The translations under genes were made by a program, and so were the position numbers. Positions 8,045 through 16,462 of a DNA stretch of 64,000 bases are shown in pieces (the first letter of the stretch is position 1; each line of letters starts with the position of its first letter). The stretch lies in the NCBI GenBank assembly GCA_900551115.1, contig URUY01000013.1:1-64000 (forward strand), in the 5' to 3' direction. The notes under the pieces were generated by a model, which saw nothing but the letters and a program-made list of their open reading frames with translations, made no database searches and was not told the DNA's origin. Source of the stretch: an uncultured Lachnospiraceae bacterium (lineage in GTDB: Bacteria > Bacillota > Clostridia > Lachnospirales > Lachnospiraceae).

Positions 8045-9487
8045 CTAATAGCCGTAAGACCTGACAATAGAATAGGTTTTTCCGTCTTTTGCGCTGTATT
8101 GAATGGCTGCTTTTAAGCTGTCAATACAGCCGTCCATTCTGAAGCAGCGGTTGCCGGACGTCTGTCTGATATCCATCTCCATAATATCCATCAACCGGTA
8201 GGTTGTGGTTTCCTTATCCTGAAAACACAGCATAATACGCAGATAATCCTCATAGCACAACCCGCTTCCTTCCTTTTCGCTATCCGTATTTCCTGTAAAA
8301 TCCACCATTTCTTCCAATGTACATTGCCACTCTCCGCCTCCTTTCAGCAGCGGGACACGCTTACCTGCAAGAAGCAGTATGACATCAAATATACTTTCTG
8401 CCATAGCCCATGTAAGTACAATTACAGCCTGAAACAATGGTGCTGCTTGCGGAATGGTCAAAAGAGACGCTATCGCAGTCGCCATTGCCTCTGCCATTGT
8501 CATTTTTTCTTTATCCGACACCAGATATATAACATTCGCCACGGCCCGGATTGCCAGCAGATTATATACAACCGTCTTCAGATTCTCCATATCGCTTCCT
8601 TTTCCGGCAAGAATATACTCTGTCTGATATGCCAAAGTGCCGTTTTCCTTTTCCAAACCGTAATGGCCCGTATATGCCATGATATATTCATGAAAGATAA
8701 GCTGCTCCCAAAAGCCATCTGCAAAATCAATTGCACTGTTCATCCCCGTTCCCAAAAGCCGCTGTCTTGCAGAAAGATAGGCATTTACATCTACCGTCTT
8801 TACAGATATTTCACCGTCATTAAGCGTTACCAGATTCAACATTTCTGTTTCCCAAAAGGAAACCACCTTATTCCCCGGGAGAGTTATTTTCTCTGTTGCT
8901 CCGTCAATTTCCGGTGCATTGCTGCTCCATTCCTCCAATGCGGCAGAAGCCTTCTTTTGTTCCTCCATAATATTTCTTGTGTTCATATCATATTCCTTTA
9001 CCACCTCCACCCAGTTCATTACCTGCTGCAAATAACTGATTCCAATGCGCTGATACATTACATCCACCGCCTGTCGCCTGAGAACGGCACCTCCGTCATC
9101 CGATGCTGCCGAAACTTCCATAATTTCCACCTTATCAGCCTGCAGCTTTACCGGATTACGATACAAAAACGATAAAAATATTTCTTCATCACCCAAATTA
9201 CATTCTATGTACTCTTTTAGATGCTCTGCGGTCTTCTCATAGGAGGCGTACGGCGTTCCATAGGAGGTATCAATAAAAAATAAATCATACTGCTCCAAAA
9301 GTTCTCTGTGATATTCTGCCAAAATGTTATTCATTCCGATATCTGTTATACACTCTATTTCCATACGCCTTGTATTTTCCCTGGCTCCCAATACCAAAAC
9401 CAGACACAGTGAAATCATAATAGATAATATCAATGATAAAAATACTGTCAGATATGCATCTGTCCCATACCATGCTGTTTTCTTCAT
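8045..9487 (-). CDS. DUF5702-type membrane-anchored protein of the Tad locus
   Basis: The 480-aa protein starts MKKTAWYGTDAYLTVFLSLIL, an N-terminal membrane anchor resembling the pseudopilin start of TadE/TadG proteins, followed by a large, probably extracytoplasmic region and a second hydrophobic stretch near residues 335-375. I assign it to the DUF5702 family from its position and N-terminal pattern rather than from a search. In Tad loci such proteins occupy the TadG position; function unknown. AGGAG precedes the ATG. Confidence 0.7.
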   Translation of the reverse strand: MKKTAWYGTDAYLTVFLSLILSIMISLCLVLVLGARENTRRMEIECITDIGMNNILAEYHRELLEQYDLFFIDTSYGTPYASYEKTAEHLKEYIECNLGDEEIFLSFLYRNPVKLQADKVEIMEVSAASDDGGAVLRRQAVDVMYQRIGISYLQQVMNWVEVVKEYDMNTRNIMEEQKKASAALEEWSSNAPEIDGATEKITLPGNKVVSFWETEMLNLVTLNDGEISVKTVDVNAYLSARQRLLGTGMNSAIDFADGFWEQLIFHEYIMAYTGHYGLEKENGTLAYQTEYILAGKGSDMENLKTVVYNLLAIRAVANVIYLVSDKEKMTMAEAMATAIASLLTIPQAAPLFQAVIVLTWAMAESIFDVILLLAGKRVPLLKGGGEWQCTLEEMVDFTGNTDSEKEGSGLCYEDYLRIMLCFQDKETTTYRLMDIMEMDIRQTSGNRCFRMDGCIDSLKAAIQYSAKDGKTYSIVRSYGY

Positions 9488-9542
9488 CAGTCCGCTTCTC
9501 CTGTAACTTACTGTTGCAGTTCATTCCGTTTTGCAATCTTTT

Positions 9543-9743
9543 TTACAGTTTATTTGTCTGAGACGTAATTTTAGAAAACAGAGACTGTATAATGCCCGTA
9601 ATCTGGTTTTTAAATACAATGACTAAACCGACCAACACCACAATAATCAAAATGACCTCCACCGTTCCCATTCCGTCTTCTTCTTGTAAAAATTCTTTGA
9701 AGCCTTTTAAATTTCCGTCTTTTCCATTTTCCTTTTTTTTCAT
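9543..9743 (-). CDS. Flp1-family type IVb pilin
   Basis: A 66-aa prepilin: a basic 24-residue leader (KKKENGKDGNLKGFKEF), a Gly-containing cleavage region (DGMGTVEV) with the conserved Glu, then a hydrophobic helix (ILIIVVLVGLVIVFK) and a short tail. This is the Flp1-like major pilin expected in a clostridial Tad locus and the likely main substrate of the two A24 peptidases. AAAGGAAC precedes the ATG at a rather long spacing. Confidence 0.9.
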   Translation of the reverse strand: MKKKENGKDGNLKGFKEFLQEEDGMGTVEVILIIVVLVGLVIVFKNQITGIIQSLFSKITSQTNKL

Positions 9744-9764
9744 AATAAATGTTCCTTTCTTTTT

Positions 9765-9812
9765 GTCCTGTTAAACGTCCTGTTGCATGTCCTGTTAAAC
9801 ATCCTGTTGCAT
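9765..9812. repeat. Two tandem 24-bp direct repeats upstream of flp1
   Basis: Two adjacent 24-bp units (9765-9788 and 9789-9812), built on GTCCTGTTAAAC and TCCTGTTGCAT, differ at a single position. They fill the spacer between the TadC-like gene and the leader of the pilin gene. Confidence 0.85.
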
Positions 9813-9821
9813 GCAATTTTA

Positions 9822-11270
9822 TCAGATAGAGAAAAAAGCCGGCACCATAATCAATACCATCACCATTCCCATTAACAGCATCATGGGAAACAGCAGCTTT
9901 GTCCCCGTTTCTTCCCCTGCTTTTTTTATTTCTGCATCATATTCCTCCAGCGCCAGAAAAGCCTCCTGCCTTAGCTGTAACAGCAGTGCTGCGTTTCCTT
10001 TTTTTAGATTTTGCACCAAAAGTGTCGTGAGTCTGATATATCTTTGCTGGCGAACCCGTCTGCCAAAGCGTTCATAGCCTTCTGCTTCTGATATACCTCC
10101 CTCTATTTCATGGCAGGTCAACAGCATTTCACGGTATACCGGATTTACCGTTTCCCTGCCGCTTCCCGCAGCAGCCGTTTTTTCCCAGGCGCCATTCAAA
10201 TTCATACCTGCTCCCAGGTATAAGGCAAGTCTTGTGATTACAGCGGGATACTCTGCTGCAAGCTTTGCATTTCTTTCCTGCACTTTCTTTTGCAGATCCA
10301 GATTCTTCAAAAAACAGACCGCTGCTGCTCCCAAAATGCTGAGAAAAAATACCTGTCCGCTTCCGCTATCTTGTCTCTCTTCCCATACTACCTGTTCCCC
10401 CTGTATAGTAGCAGGCAAAAGGACTTTGCTGTCATAGGGATTTTCCTCTTCCGACTGTTTTAAGGAATCCTTAACCTTGTCGGAAAAAGCTGTTTCTTCC
10501 TGCATGGGGCATATCCGGGCATAAAAAACCTGTTCCTTTGCAAAATCATAGTATTCTGCCCGCAGTGTCAAAGTCACCAATGCGGTTTTTTCCTTTTTTT
10601 CCTTTACATCCTCAAAACCTGCCACCTTACCGCTTCCGGTTAAAAAGTAATAGTTATCGCTGCTCCACTGCAAGGAAAAAGGATACCCTTCCATTCTGTC
10701 CATAAAATATAAATCTTTTGTAACACAGTCCCAGGATTCATTGTCTGCCAAAACCACAGACGGTATTTTTTGAAGCATTTCCTCATACAGCTCTTCCAGC
10801 TCTTTTGTTTCATATCTGCATTCCTTTATTACTAAGCCGGATTCTATCCCTTCTCCATTTTCCCTTCTTGCGGTAAGCAAAACCTCCCGGCTGCCTTCCC
10901 CCTGCCTGTTTCGCAGTACATAACCTCCATCCACAAGCACTTCCTCTTTTCCTCCGCTTATCCACATAAACAATGCCACAATATCACCTGCAAAAATAAC
11001 CATCAGCATAATCTTTATCCGTTGGATATCGTACTGCCGTTTTATCCTGCCCGGCATTTCTTCCGGATACAGTTCTGCAAGGTTCTTAAGTATTCCGGTT
11101 TTTTTTCCTCTTTTCTGTGGAAGCCATTGATACAGCATAGCTGCCATACCTAAAAAACAGCCGGTTAATCCTGCTCCGCCTTTCTTTGCCTCCGCCACAT
11201 CCGGCAATCTGCAAAAAAAAGCTTTTACTGCAAGCGCTGCAAAAATTATAAAGATAATGAAATAGAGCAT
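9822..11270 (-). CDS. TadC-like Flp pilus assembly membrane protein (T2SS F domain)
   Basis: Of 482 residues, the last 140 look like a type II secretion F domain ending in a hydrophobic pair (LLFPMMLLMGMVMVLIMVPAFF). Three hydrophobic segments lie before residue 107 and another at about 310-327. Between them is a region of about 200 residues that ordinary TadC proteins lack. Together with the TadB-like protein it would form the inner-membrane platform on which the TadA ATPase works. AAGGAGGACTT precedes the ATG. Confidence 0.8.
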   Translation of the reverse strand: MLYFIIFIIFAALAVKAFFCRLPDVAEAKKGGAGLTGCFLGMAAMLYQWLPQKRGKKTGILKNLAELYPEEMPGRIKRQYDIQRIKIMLMVIFAGDIVALFMWISGGKEEVLVDGGYVLRNRQGEGSREVLLTARRENGEGIESGLVIKECRYETKELEELYEEMLQKIPSVVLADNESWDCVTKDLYFMDRMEGYPFSLQWSSDNYYFLTGSGKVAGFEDVKEKKEKTALVTLTLRAEYYDFAKEQVFYARICPMQEETAFSDKVKDSLKQSEEENPYDSKVLLPATIQGEQVVWEERQDSGSGQVFFLSILGAAAVCFLKNLDLQKKVQERNAKLAAEYPAVITRLALYLGAGMNLNGAWEKTAAAGSGRETVNPVYREMLLTCHEIEGGISEAEGYERFGRRVRQQRYIRLTTLLVQNLKKGNAALLLQLRQEAFLALEEYDAEIKKAGEETGTKLLFPMMLLMGMVMVLIMVPAFFSI

Positions 11271-11333
11271 AAGTCCTCCTTCTCTGTTATTTACTCTGCT
11301 TATAGCATTTTCGTGATTATTTCGCTTGCGGCT

Positions 11334-11370
11334 CTTTAACGTTACTTACACCATGCTTTAACGTTACTTA
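11334..11370. repeat. Pair of 15-bp direct repeats
   Basis: CTTTAACGTTACTTA occurs at 11334-11348 and 11356-11370; the second copy overlaps the stop codon of the TadB-like gene. It lies in the 97-bp spacer before the TadC-like gene. Function unknown; replication slippage is the simplest origin. Confidence 0.8.
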
Positions 11371-12186
11371 TGCTATCCTTTTGCAAATACGGACTGCCAG
11401 CCGGTATGCCGTAAGATATACTGCAAGGCATCCTGTCATAATGAGTCCGCCAAAAAAATCATGGTACAGTACATCAAAAAATCCTCTGTTGCCAATCTCG
11501 ATATAGCATACCAGCAAAAACGGCATTAACATCATAATCTTCAGTTCCAAAAGCCTGCCGCTGACAGCTGCCTGTATTTCCTGCTTTAACGATATTTCTT
11601 CACCTATCAGTCCGGCTGTAGACTGTATGATTTCCGGCATTTTCCCGCCGCTCTGTCTGGCAATGCTTAGCACTTCTCCAAATTCCCGGATATGGTTACA
11701 TCCGCTTCTGATTCCAAATTCCTGCAAAAGCTTTTCCAAAGGAATATTATTACCAAGTCCCTTCTTTATTTTATACAGCTCCTTCAGCATAAGCCCTTCC
11801 TCTCCGTATAAAGACACCATGTCCGGTATACATTCCGCAAAGGCATTTTCTACGGAGTAGCCGGCTCTAAGATTTGCCGCCACAGACAGAATACAATCCT
11901 TAAATTCCTGTTCCAGCTTCTGCCTGCGCTTATTTCCCTTTTCCTGCTGAAAAGACAGATAACCGTAGATTCCTGCCGGCCATAAAAACAACACTGCCCA
12001 CATACTGCGGTAAAAAAAGAATGCAAAAAACAGCACAATTCCCAGACTGACACCAATATACGCAATCCTTTCCCTGCCGGAAAAATAATATGCTTCATAA
12101 ATGGGTATTCCCCGCTCTTTCTGCCAAAAAAACGTCTTTCGCTGCTGCTTATACTGTAAAGCCTGCAGCTTTAAGTTTGTAGTCAT
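11368..12186 (-). CDS. TadB-like Flp pilus assembly membrane protein (T2SS F domain)
   Basis: This 272-aa protein has an N-terminal cytoplasmic stretch, a hydrophobic pair at about 45-75, an F-domain core (KLEQEFKDCILSVAANLRAGYSVENAF, then EFGEVLSIARQSGGKMPEII) and two C-terminal hydrophobic helices. It is the partner of the TadC-like protein in the Flp platform. Its start overlaps the TadA gene by 38 bp, indicating translational coupling. Confidence 0.9.
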   Translation of the reverse strand: MTTNLKLQALQYKQQRKTFFWQKERGIPIYEAYYFSGRERIAYIGVSLGIVLFFAFFFYRSMWAVLFLWPAGIYGYLSFQQEKGNKRRQKLEQEFKDCILSVAANLRAGYSVENAFAECIPDMVSLYGEEGLMLKELYKIKKGLGNNIPLEKLLQEFGIRSGCNHIREFGEVLSIARQSGGKMPEIIQSTAGLIGEEISLKQEIQAAVSGRLLELKIMMLMPFLLVCYIEIGNRGFFDVLYHDFFGGLIMTGCLAVYLTAYRLAVRICKRIA

Positions 12187-13363
12187 GCTTTAACATCCCC
12201 TTTTTTTCAAGCTTTCCCATACCGTCTCCTTCACTTTCTTCAAATCGGTAAAGCGTATGCAGACATATTTCTCCGTCTGTCAAGCCGTCTACCTCTGCTA
12301 TTTCCAAAACCCTCCTGCTTTTATCCCTTATTTTTCCCAAATGAACCATAATATCGATACCTGATGCAATCTGCTGTTTTACCGCACTTAACGGCAGTTC
12401 CATCCCCATAAGTATCATAGTCTGCAGTCTGCTTAACATATCCTGTGCGCTGTTGGCATGGCCTGTGGACATGGAACCGTCATGACCTGTATTGAAAGCC
12501 GTCATCATATCAATGGCTTCACTTCCTCTGACCTCGCCCACAATAATGCGGTCCGGACGCATCCGAAGAGAAGTCTTAATCAACTCCCTGATAGGAATGG
12601 CGTTACAGCCCTCCACATTTTCATTTCTAGTTTCCATCCTGACCAGATTGGCAATCCCCTGCAGCTGCAGTTCCGCACTGTCTTCAATCGTAATGACTCT
12701 TTCATCTGCCGGAATAAAACCGGACAGTACATTTAAAAAGGTTGTCTTGCCGGAGCCCGTTCCTCCGCTGATAAAAATGTTATAGCCTGCACACACCAGC
12801 CGCTTAATTTCCTCTGCCGCTTCTTTCGTAATGCTGCCCCAGGCTATCATCTGCTCCATGGTAACCGGGTTTTCAGGAAATCGCCTGATTGTCACAAACG
12901 GACCGTTAATGGCAATCGGCTGTAAAACCACATTTACCCGGCTGCCGTTTTTTAAGCGGGCATCCACAATGGGGGATGCTTCGTTTACGGATCGGTTGCA
13001 TCCGGCTACGATTTTCTGAATAATATTTACAAGCTTTTCAACCGATTCAAAACGAATCTTAAGTTTTTCAATCTGTCCGGCACGCTCGATAAAAATATCC
13101 TCCGGCCCGTTTATCATAATTTCCGTGATACTGCTGTCCTCTAAAAGGGACTGTAAAATATCCAGCCGCCGCAGCGCATAAAAAATTTCCTGCTTAAGCT
13201 GCCTTCTTTTTGCAACCGTCCTAAGCCTGAGTGCTTCTTCCTGCAAAAACAGATTATCAATTAATTCCGTTACCTCTTCATCCGTAGCTTCTTTTGAATA
13301 ATCCATTTTCTTGAGAAGACGCTCTTCCAAATACTTCTTTATATCTTCTTCTTTTTGTTTCAT
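12149..13363 (-). CDS. tadA: TadA/CpaF secretion ATPase
   Basis: A full-length (404 aa) type II/IV secretion ATPase. Visible motifs: EIMINGPEDIFIE, Walker A ISGGTGSGKTTFLN near residue 195, ITIEDSAELQL (Asp box), RPDRIIVGEVRGSEA (Walker B) and STGHANS (His box). It hydrolyses ATP as a hexamer to drive Flp pilin assembly or secretion from the cytoplasmic face. It lies 3 bp after TadZ and overlaps TadB. Confidence 0.96.
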   Translation of the reverse strand: MKQKEEDIKKYLEERLLKKMDYSKEATDEEVTELIDNLFLQEEALRLRTVAKRRQLKQEIFYALRRLDILQSLLEDSSITEIMINGPEDIFIERAGQIEKLKIRFESVEKLVNIIQKIVAGCNRSVNEASPIVDARLKNGSRVNVVLQPIAINGPFVTIRRFPENPVTMEQMIAWGSITKEAAEEIKRLVCAGYNIFISGGTGSGKTTFLNVLSGFIPADERVITIEDSAELQLQGIANLVRMETRNENVEGCNAIPIRELIKTSLRMRPDRIIVGEVRGSEAIDMMTAFNTGHDGSMSTGHANSAQDMLSRLQTMILMGMELPLSAVKQQIASGIDIMVHLGKIRDKSRRVLEIAEVDGLTDGEICLHTLYRFEESEGDGMGKLEKKGMLKHDYKLKAAGFTV

Positions 13364-13366
13364 ACT

Positions 13367-14371
13367 CTATGCCGCCCCCAAATCCTCACGTATCAGCTTC
13401 CGTATGTAATCCGCCAGCTCTCCTCCGGTATACTGCTCTATCCGTTCCGGCAGCCGCGTAAACTGCGGCAGCAGCTGCTTTCTTGTTTTTTCCAAAACAT
13501 CCTCATACTCATAAGCGCATAACAATTCTTCGTATTGGGCCAGCTTCGTCCGCGCATGCTCGTCCTCTCTGATAATCGTATAAATCTTGTCACACATACG
13601 CAATATTTCAAAAGTTCCCTGAATACTTTCGCTTAAATCGAGAATAAGGTAATCGTAGCCTCCAAACTCTGCTATTTTTCCAATTAACTCCTGCCATTCC
13701 CTTGCCGTAACATAAATCAGATTTTGTCCCGCGTAGACCGGTGGAATATAATGCAGCCTGCCAATCCGCAGGGTCATGGACTGCATCCGGCAAAGAAACT
13801 TTTCTCCCGTTTCTTTGTTAAAATACAAAAGAGCTGCCAAATCTCCCCGCACATTTTTATCTAACAGCTGATTCCAACCGGCATAATGCTCAAAACTGAT
13901 ATACAGTGTTTTTTTGTGTTCGGCCAGTGCTTGCCCCAGTGTCAGGGCAAAGGATGTCTGAAGGCATCTCCTGACCGGGGAATAAAGACCGATAACCGTT
14001 GCCCGCTTCCTGCACTTAAGTCTTTTCCCGTTTTCCGCAATCATATCTGCGCAGCTTTCCATCAGCTCCTGCCAGACCATCTCCGCCTGCTGGTATTTAT
14101 CTATGTTACGGACATTATCTCCTTTAACCGTACCGCTTTCATTGAGCAGCAGTGTTTTTCCGGTATCAAGCGCTGCCACCTCATAGGTAAAATCCGATTC
14201 TGCAACCAGCAGCACCTCTATCCGCTCTTTTTTTCCAAACTCCAACAGCTTATTTACCTGTGAATAAGTATGAAGCTCAAAAGGAAGGTCCTCCTTCTCT
14301 TTTAAAAATTCTGTCATTCCTTCCAGATAATCCTTTTCGCTGTCGCATAGTGCCAATATCTTTTTCTTCAA
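13367..14371 (-). CDS. tadZ: TadZ/CpaE-like localisation protein
   Basis: The 334-aa protein has an N-terminal receiver-like region (KKILALCDSEKDYLEGMTEFL, residues 1-130) and a ParA/MinD-like second half with YDYLILDLSESIQGTFEILRMCDKIYTI. Where ParA proteins have GGxGKT, this one reads GLYSPVRRCLQTSFA, so the P-loop lysine appears to be lost. TadZ/CpaE proteins place the pilus at one site in the cell, and atypical P-loops are known in the group. The start is TTG at 14371, preceded by GGAAGGAGG. Confidence 0.82.
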   Translation of the reverse strand: MKKKILALCDSEKDYLEGMTEFLKEKEDLPFELHTYSQVNKLLEFGKKERIEVLLVAESDFTYEVAALDTGKTLLLNESGTVKGDNVRNIDKYQQAEMVWQELMESCADMIAENGKRLKCRKRATVIGLYSPVRRCLQTSFALTLGQALAEHKKTLYISFEHYAGWNQLLDKNVRGDLAALLYFNKETGEKFLCRMQSMTLRIGRLHYIPPVYAGQNLIYVTAREWQELIGKIAEFGGYDYLILDLSESIQGTFEILRMCDKIYTIIREDEHARTKLAQYEELLCAYEYEDVLEKTRKQLLPQFTRLPERIEQYTGGELADYIRKLIREDLGAA

Positions 14372-14423
14372 ACAAATCCTCCTTCCGCAATCTTTGTATT
14401 ATAATCCGCCTAACGCAAATGTC

Positions 14424-14978
14424 TCACCAAAGACCGCACATATGAAACAAAAGCCCAGCAAGCATAGGACCCGCCATATGAAGGCCTGCCTGCTTTCTCA
14501 TTCTTACATCTGTATCCTCCCAATAAAGCTTAAATCTGCCGAGCCTTGCTACATCGACAACATAGGAACAGAAATAATAGAGTCTCTCTCTTGCGTTCTT
14601 TTGATAAATCAGTTTAAGCAGGGCTATGGCTGCCGCAAAAGAAAAGCTTGCTGTGAGAAAGGGAAAAAAATCTCCGCTGTCCAAAAACACCGCTGATATA
14701 CAGTAAAGCTTTACATCTCCTGCCCCCAGCACACCGATTCTGTAAACCAAATATAAAACCATAAATACGGCTCCTGTCTGCACAAGCAGTAAACCTGCCT
14801 GCTGCCACAAATACAGCCAGCCCATTTCCTTCTGCCGGTAAAGGCTCTCATCGCTGTCTGTCCAAAACAGCCTGTCCCCATAGTAAAGCACCCTGTAGCA
14901 GACCGCCGTAAGCATCCCCAACACAATCAGCCTGTTGGGAATTCTGTCCTGATGATAATCAAAACAGCATGCTGCCAT
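14424..14978 (-). CDS. Prepilin peptidase, A24 family (first of two, TadV/CpaA type)
   Basis: The 184-aa membrane protein contains both A24 aspartate motifs, FDYHQDRIPNRL near residue 6 and LGAGDVKLY near residue 86. It is the first gene of the Tad operon, about 160 bp downstream of a sigma-A promoter. The two motifs are closer to the CpaA type than those of the 143-aa peptidase further down. Predicted to remove leaders from Flp1 and the TadE-like proteins. Confidence 0.88.
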   Translation of the reverse strand: MAACCFDYHQDRIPNRLIVLGMLTAVCYRVLYYGDRLFWTDSDESLYRQKEMGWLYLWQQAGLLLVQTGAVFMVLYLVYRIGVLGAGDVKLYCISAVFLDSGDFFPFLTASFSFAAAIALLKLIYQKNARERLYYFCSYVVDVARLGRFKLYWEDTDVRMRKQAGLHMAGPMLAGLLFHMCGLW

Positions 14979-15048
14979 TAAGAAAAATAAAAGTATATAA
15001 ATCTACTCCGCCCCTCCTGTCCTAATTTAAAAAATAAAATGGTAATAT

Positions 15049-15086
15049 GGGATGATGCATCCCGAAATACAGGAACCTCACGTTCC
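15049..15086 (-). other. Two small hairpins in the Tad operon leader
   Basis: Two perfect inverted repeats lie side by side in the 5' untranslated region: GGGATG(3 nt)CATCCC at 15049-15063 and GGAAC(5 nt)GTTCC at 15072-15086. No U-run follows, so they are not terminators; they could stabilise the mRNA or bind a regulator. I do not recognise a known riboswitch. Confidence 0.55.
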
Positions 15087-15136
15087 TCTTACTGATGTTT
15101 GAAATCTGCAACAGACCGTTACAGATTGTAAAATGG

Positions 15137-15165
15137 ATTATAACTGCAGCACTTTCTTTTGTAAA
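15137..15165 (-). promoter_or_regulatory. Sigma-A promoter of the Tad operon
   Basis: TTTACA (15160-15165) and TATAAT (15137-15142) with a 17-bp spacer point toward the first prepilin peptidase gene. Transcription would start near 15130, giving a leader of about 150 nt. Confidence 0.82.
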
Positions 15166-15201
15166 GTAGTAAACTGCAAAAAAATAATTTTTGGTAATTT
15201 C

Positions 15202-15474
15202 TTACAAGGTTTTATAAAAATGAATGCCATAAAGCATTGCAAGCCCAGGAAATCCAAGGGTTCCGGTTGTCAAAACGGTAACCGGATTTAAGCCTATCAT
15301 GCTATCTATACCTGCCTGATGCAGGACAGTGTTTACTAAAAAAACGGCAAGGGTTCCCAAAACAGCCCGCAGGGCAAAATTTAAAAGCCACTCCGCACGC
15401 CGCCTCATTGCTCCAATCAGCAATGCCCCTGCACATACTCCTACTATCATTAAAATTCCTGTCTGGTTATCCAT
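15202..15474 (-). CDS. bofA: BofA family pro-sigma-K processing regulator
   Basis: The 90-aa protein has two hydrophobic segments (ILMIVGVCAGALLIG and LNFALRAVLGTLAVFLVNTVL) and the characteristic C terminus IGLNPVTVLTTGTLGFPGLAMLYGI. In Bacillus BofA holds back the SpoIVFB protease during sporulation. Its presence suggests a spore-forming lineage but does not prove sporulation. It lies upstream of the Tad promoter in the same direction. Confidence 0.92.
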   Translation of the reverse strand: MDNQTGILMIVGVCAGALLIGAMRRRAEWLLNFALRAVLGTLAVFLVNTVLHQAGIDSMIGLNPVTVLTTGTLGFPGLAMLYGIHFYKTL

Positions 15475-15649
15475 ATTTCTTCTTTACCGCTGCCGGCCTT
15501 TTTCTTCTTCTTTCAATATTATGCCTGTACCTGTTTGCTTATGCTTTTTTCTCCGGAATTTTTTTCATCTAACGGTAATATTAGGAATAATCCGGTAAAT
15601 TCAGGCTATACTTTAATACCAAAGAAGTCTATATAACAAAGGAGTCACT

Positions 15650-15943
15650 ATGAAAATATTATTTAAGCAGGCGCAGACGGAGAACATGCCGATAGAAGAA
15701 GATTTTGGCTGTCCTTCCCTACAGGAGGATATAGAAAAAACCCGGTATGCACTGGAAATTGCATATGCGGGTTTTGACAACGCGACAGATCCTGATTTAA
15801 TTGACTGCTATATATTTGAGGTAAATGCACTGTTAAAAAGATATAAATATCTTTCTGCCTTAGCCGAAAAAGAAAGACAAAGCATTCCCGAATTATGCCC
15901 GGAATCCCCGATTCGCGCCCTGATCAGTCATGTTTTCGGATAA
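15650..15943 (+). CDS. DUF2508 (YaaL-like) protein
   Basis: A 97-aa soluble protein with the DUF2508 pattern: LxxDIEKTRYALEIAYAGFDNATDPDLIDCYIFEVNALLKRYKYL. Its Bacillus relative yaaL sits beside bofA; here the two are neighbours but divergent. AAAGGAG precedes the ATG by 6 bp and TATACT at 15608-15613 may be the -10. Its last 51 bp overlap the 3' end of fliS on the other strand. Function unknown. Confidence 0.85.
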   Translation: MKILFKQAQTENMPIEEDFGCPSLQEDIEKTRYALEIAYAGFDNATDPDLIDCYIFEVNALLKRYKYLSALAEKERQSIPELCPESPIRALISHVFG

Positions 15944-16405
15944 CTTGTTTTTTCCATAGGTCAACCCGGCATATACCATTTGGGAGTTTTGCATAACAGG
16001 GCCGGAATCGTCCTGTCCGGCAAGCTCCCTGTATGCACCAAGCAGTTTCTCTATCACACCTCTAATATGGGTAAGAGGTTCCTTTTCCTTTCTGATATCC
16101 GCTTTGGTAAGTTCCCTGTTGCAATACAGATACAAAGAGAGCAGCCTTACAGCCAGCTCATAATCAAGATTTAAGGAAGCTAAAAGCTCACCAATGCACC
16201 CTCTTGCCTTTCGCAGTGCCTCACGGAACTCCGCTATTTTTTTCTTATACAAAATCTCTTCTGCTTTTGCCGCTACTGCGCCTGCAAGGGCCTCTTCTGC
16301 TTCATCCAAATATATCAGAAGCATTTCATATAAAATTACAATTAACTCGGTTTTATTTGCCTGTGTAATACGCAGTGTAAACTGCTGTTTGCATTCCCTT
16401 GTCAT
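15893..16405 (-). CDS. fliS: Flagellin chaperone FliS-like protein
   Basis: The 170-aa helical protein begins with the FliS-like run TQANKTELIVILYEMLLIYLDEAEEAL, followed by helices with YLYCNRELTKADI. FliS binds the C terminus of flagellin and keeps it unpolymerised until export. It lies 57 bp downstream of flagellin. At 170 residues it is longer than the usual 125-135 because of a C-terminal tail. Confidence 0.82.
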   Translation of the reverse strand: MTRECKQQFTLRITQANKTELIVILYEMLLIYLDEAEEALAGAVAAKAEEILYKKKIAEFREALRKARGCIGELLASLNLDYELAVRLLSLYLYCNRELTKADIRKEKEPLTHIRGVIEKLLGAYRELAGQDDSGPVMQNSQMVYAGLTYGKNKLSENMTDQGANRGFRA

Positions 16406-16462
16406 ATTTCCTCACCTTCTGCCGTCCGGCTGGACAGGCATTCCTGTACAAATAGCCGCTGA

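Noticed and set aside
8324..9175. 283-codon plus-strand frame
   Set aside because: Antisense to the DUF5702-type gene, Cys/His/Tyr-rich composition and no ribosome binding site.
15001..15201. Cyclic di-GMP riboswitch before the Tad or flagellin genes
   Set aside because: I looked for the class I and II core bases in the leaders of the Tad operon, flagellin and PilZ genes and did not find them.
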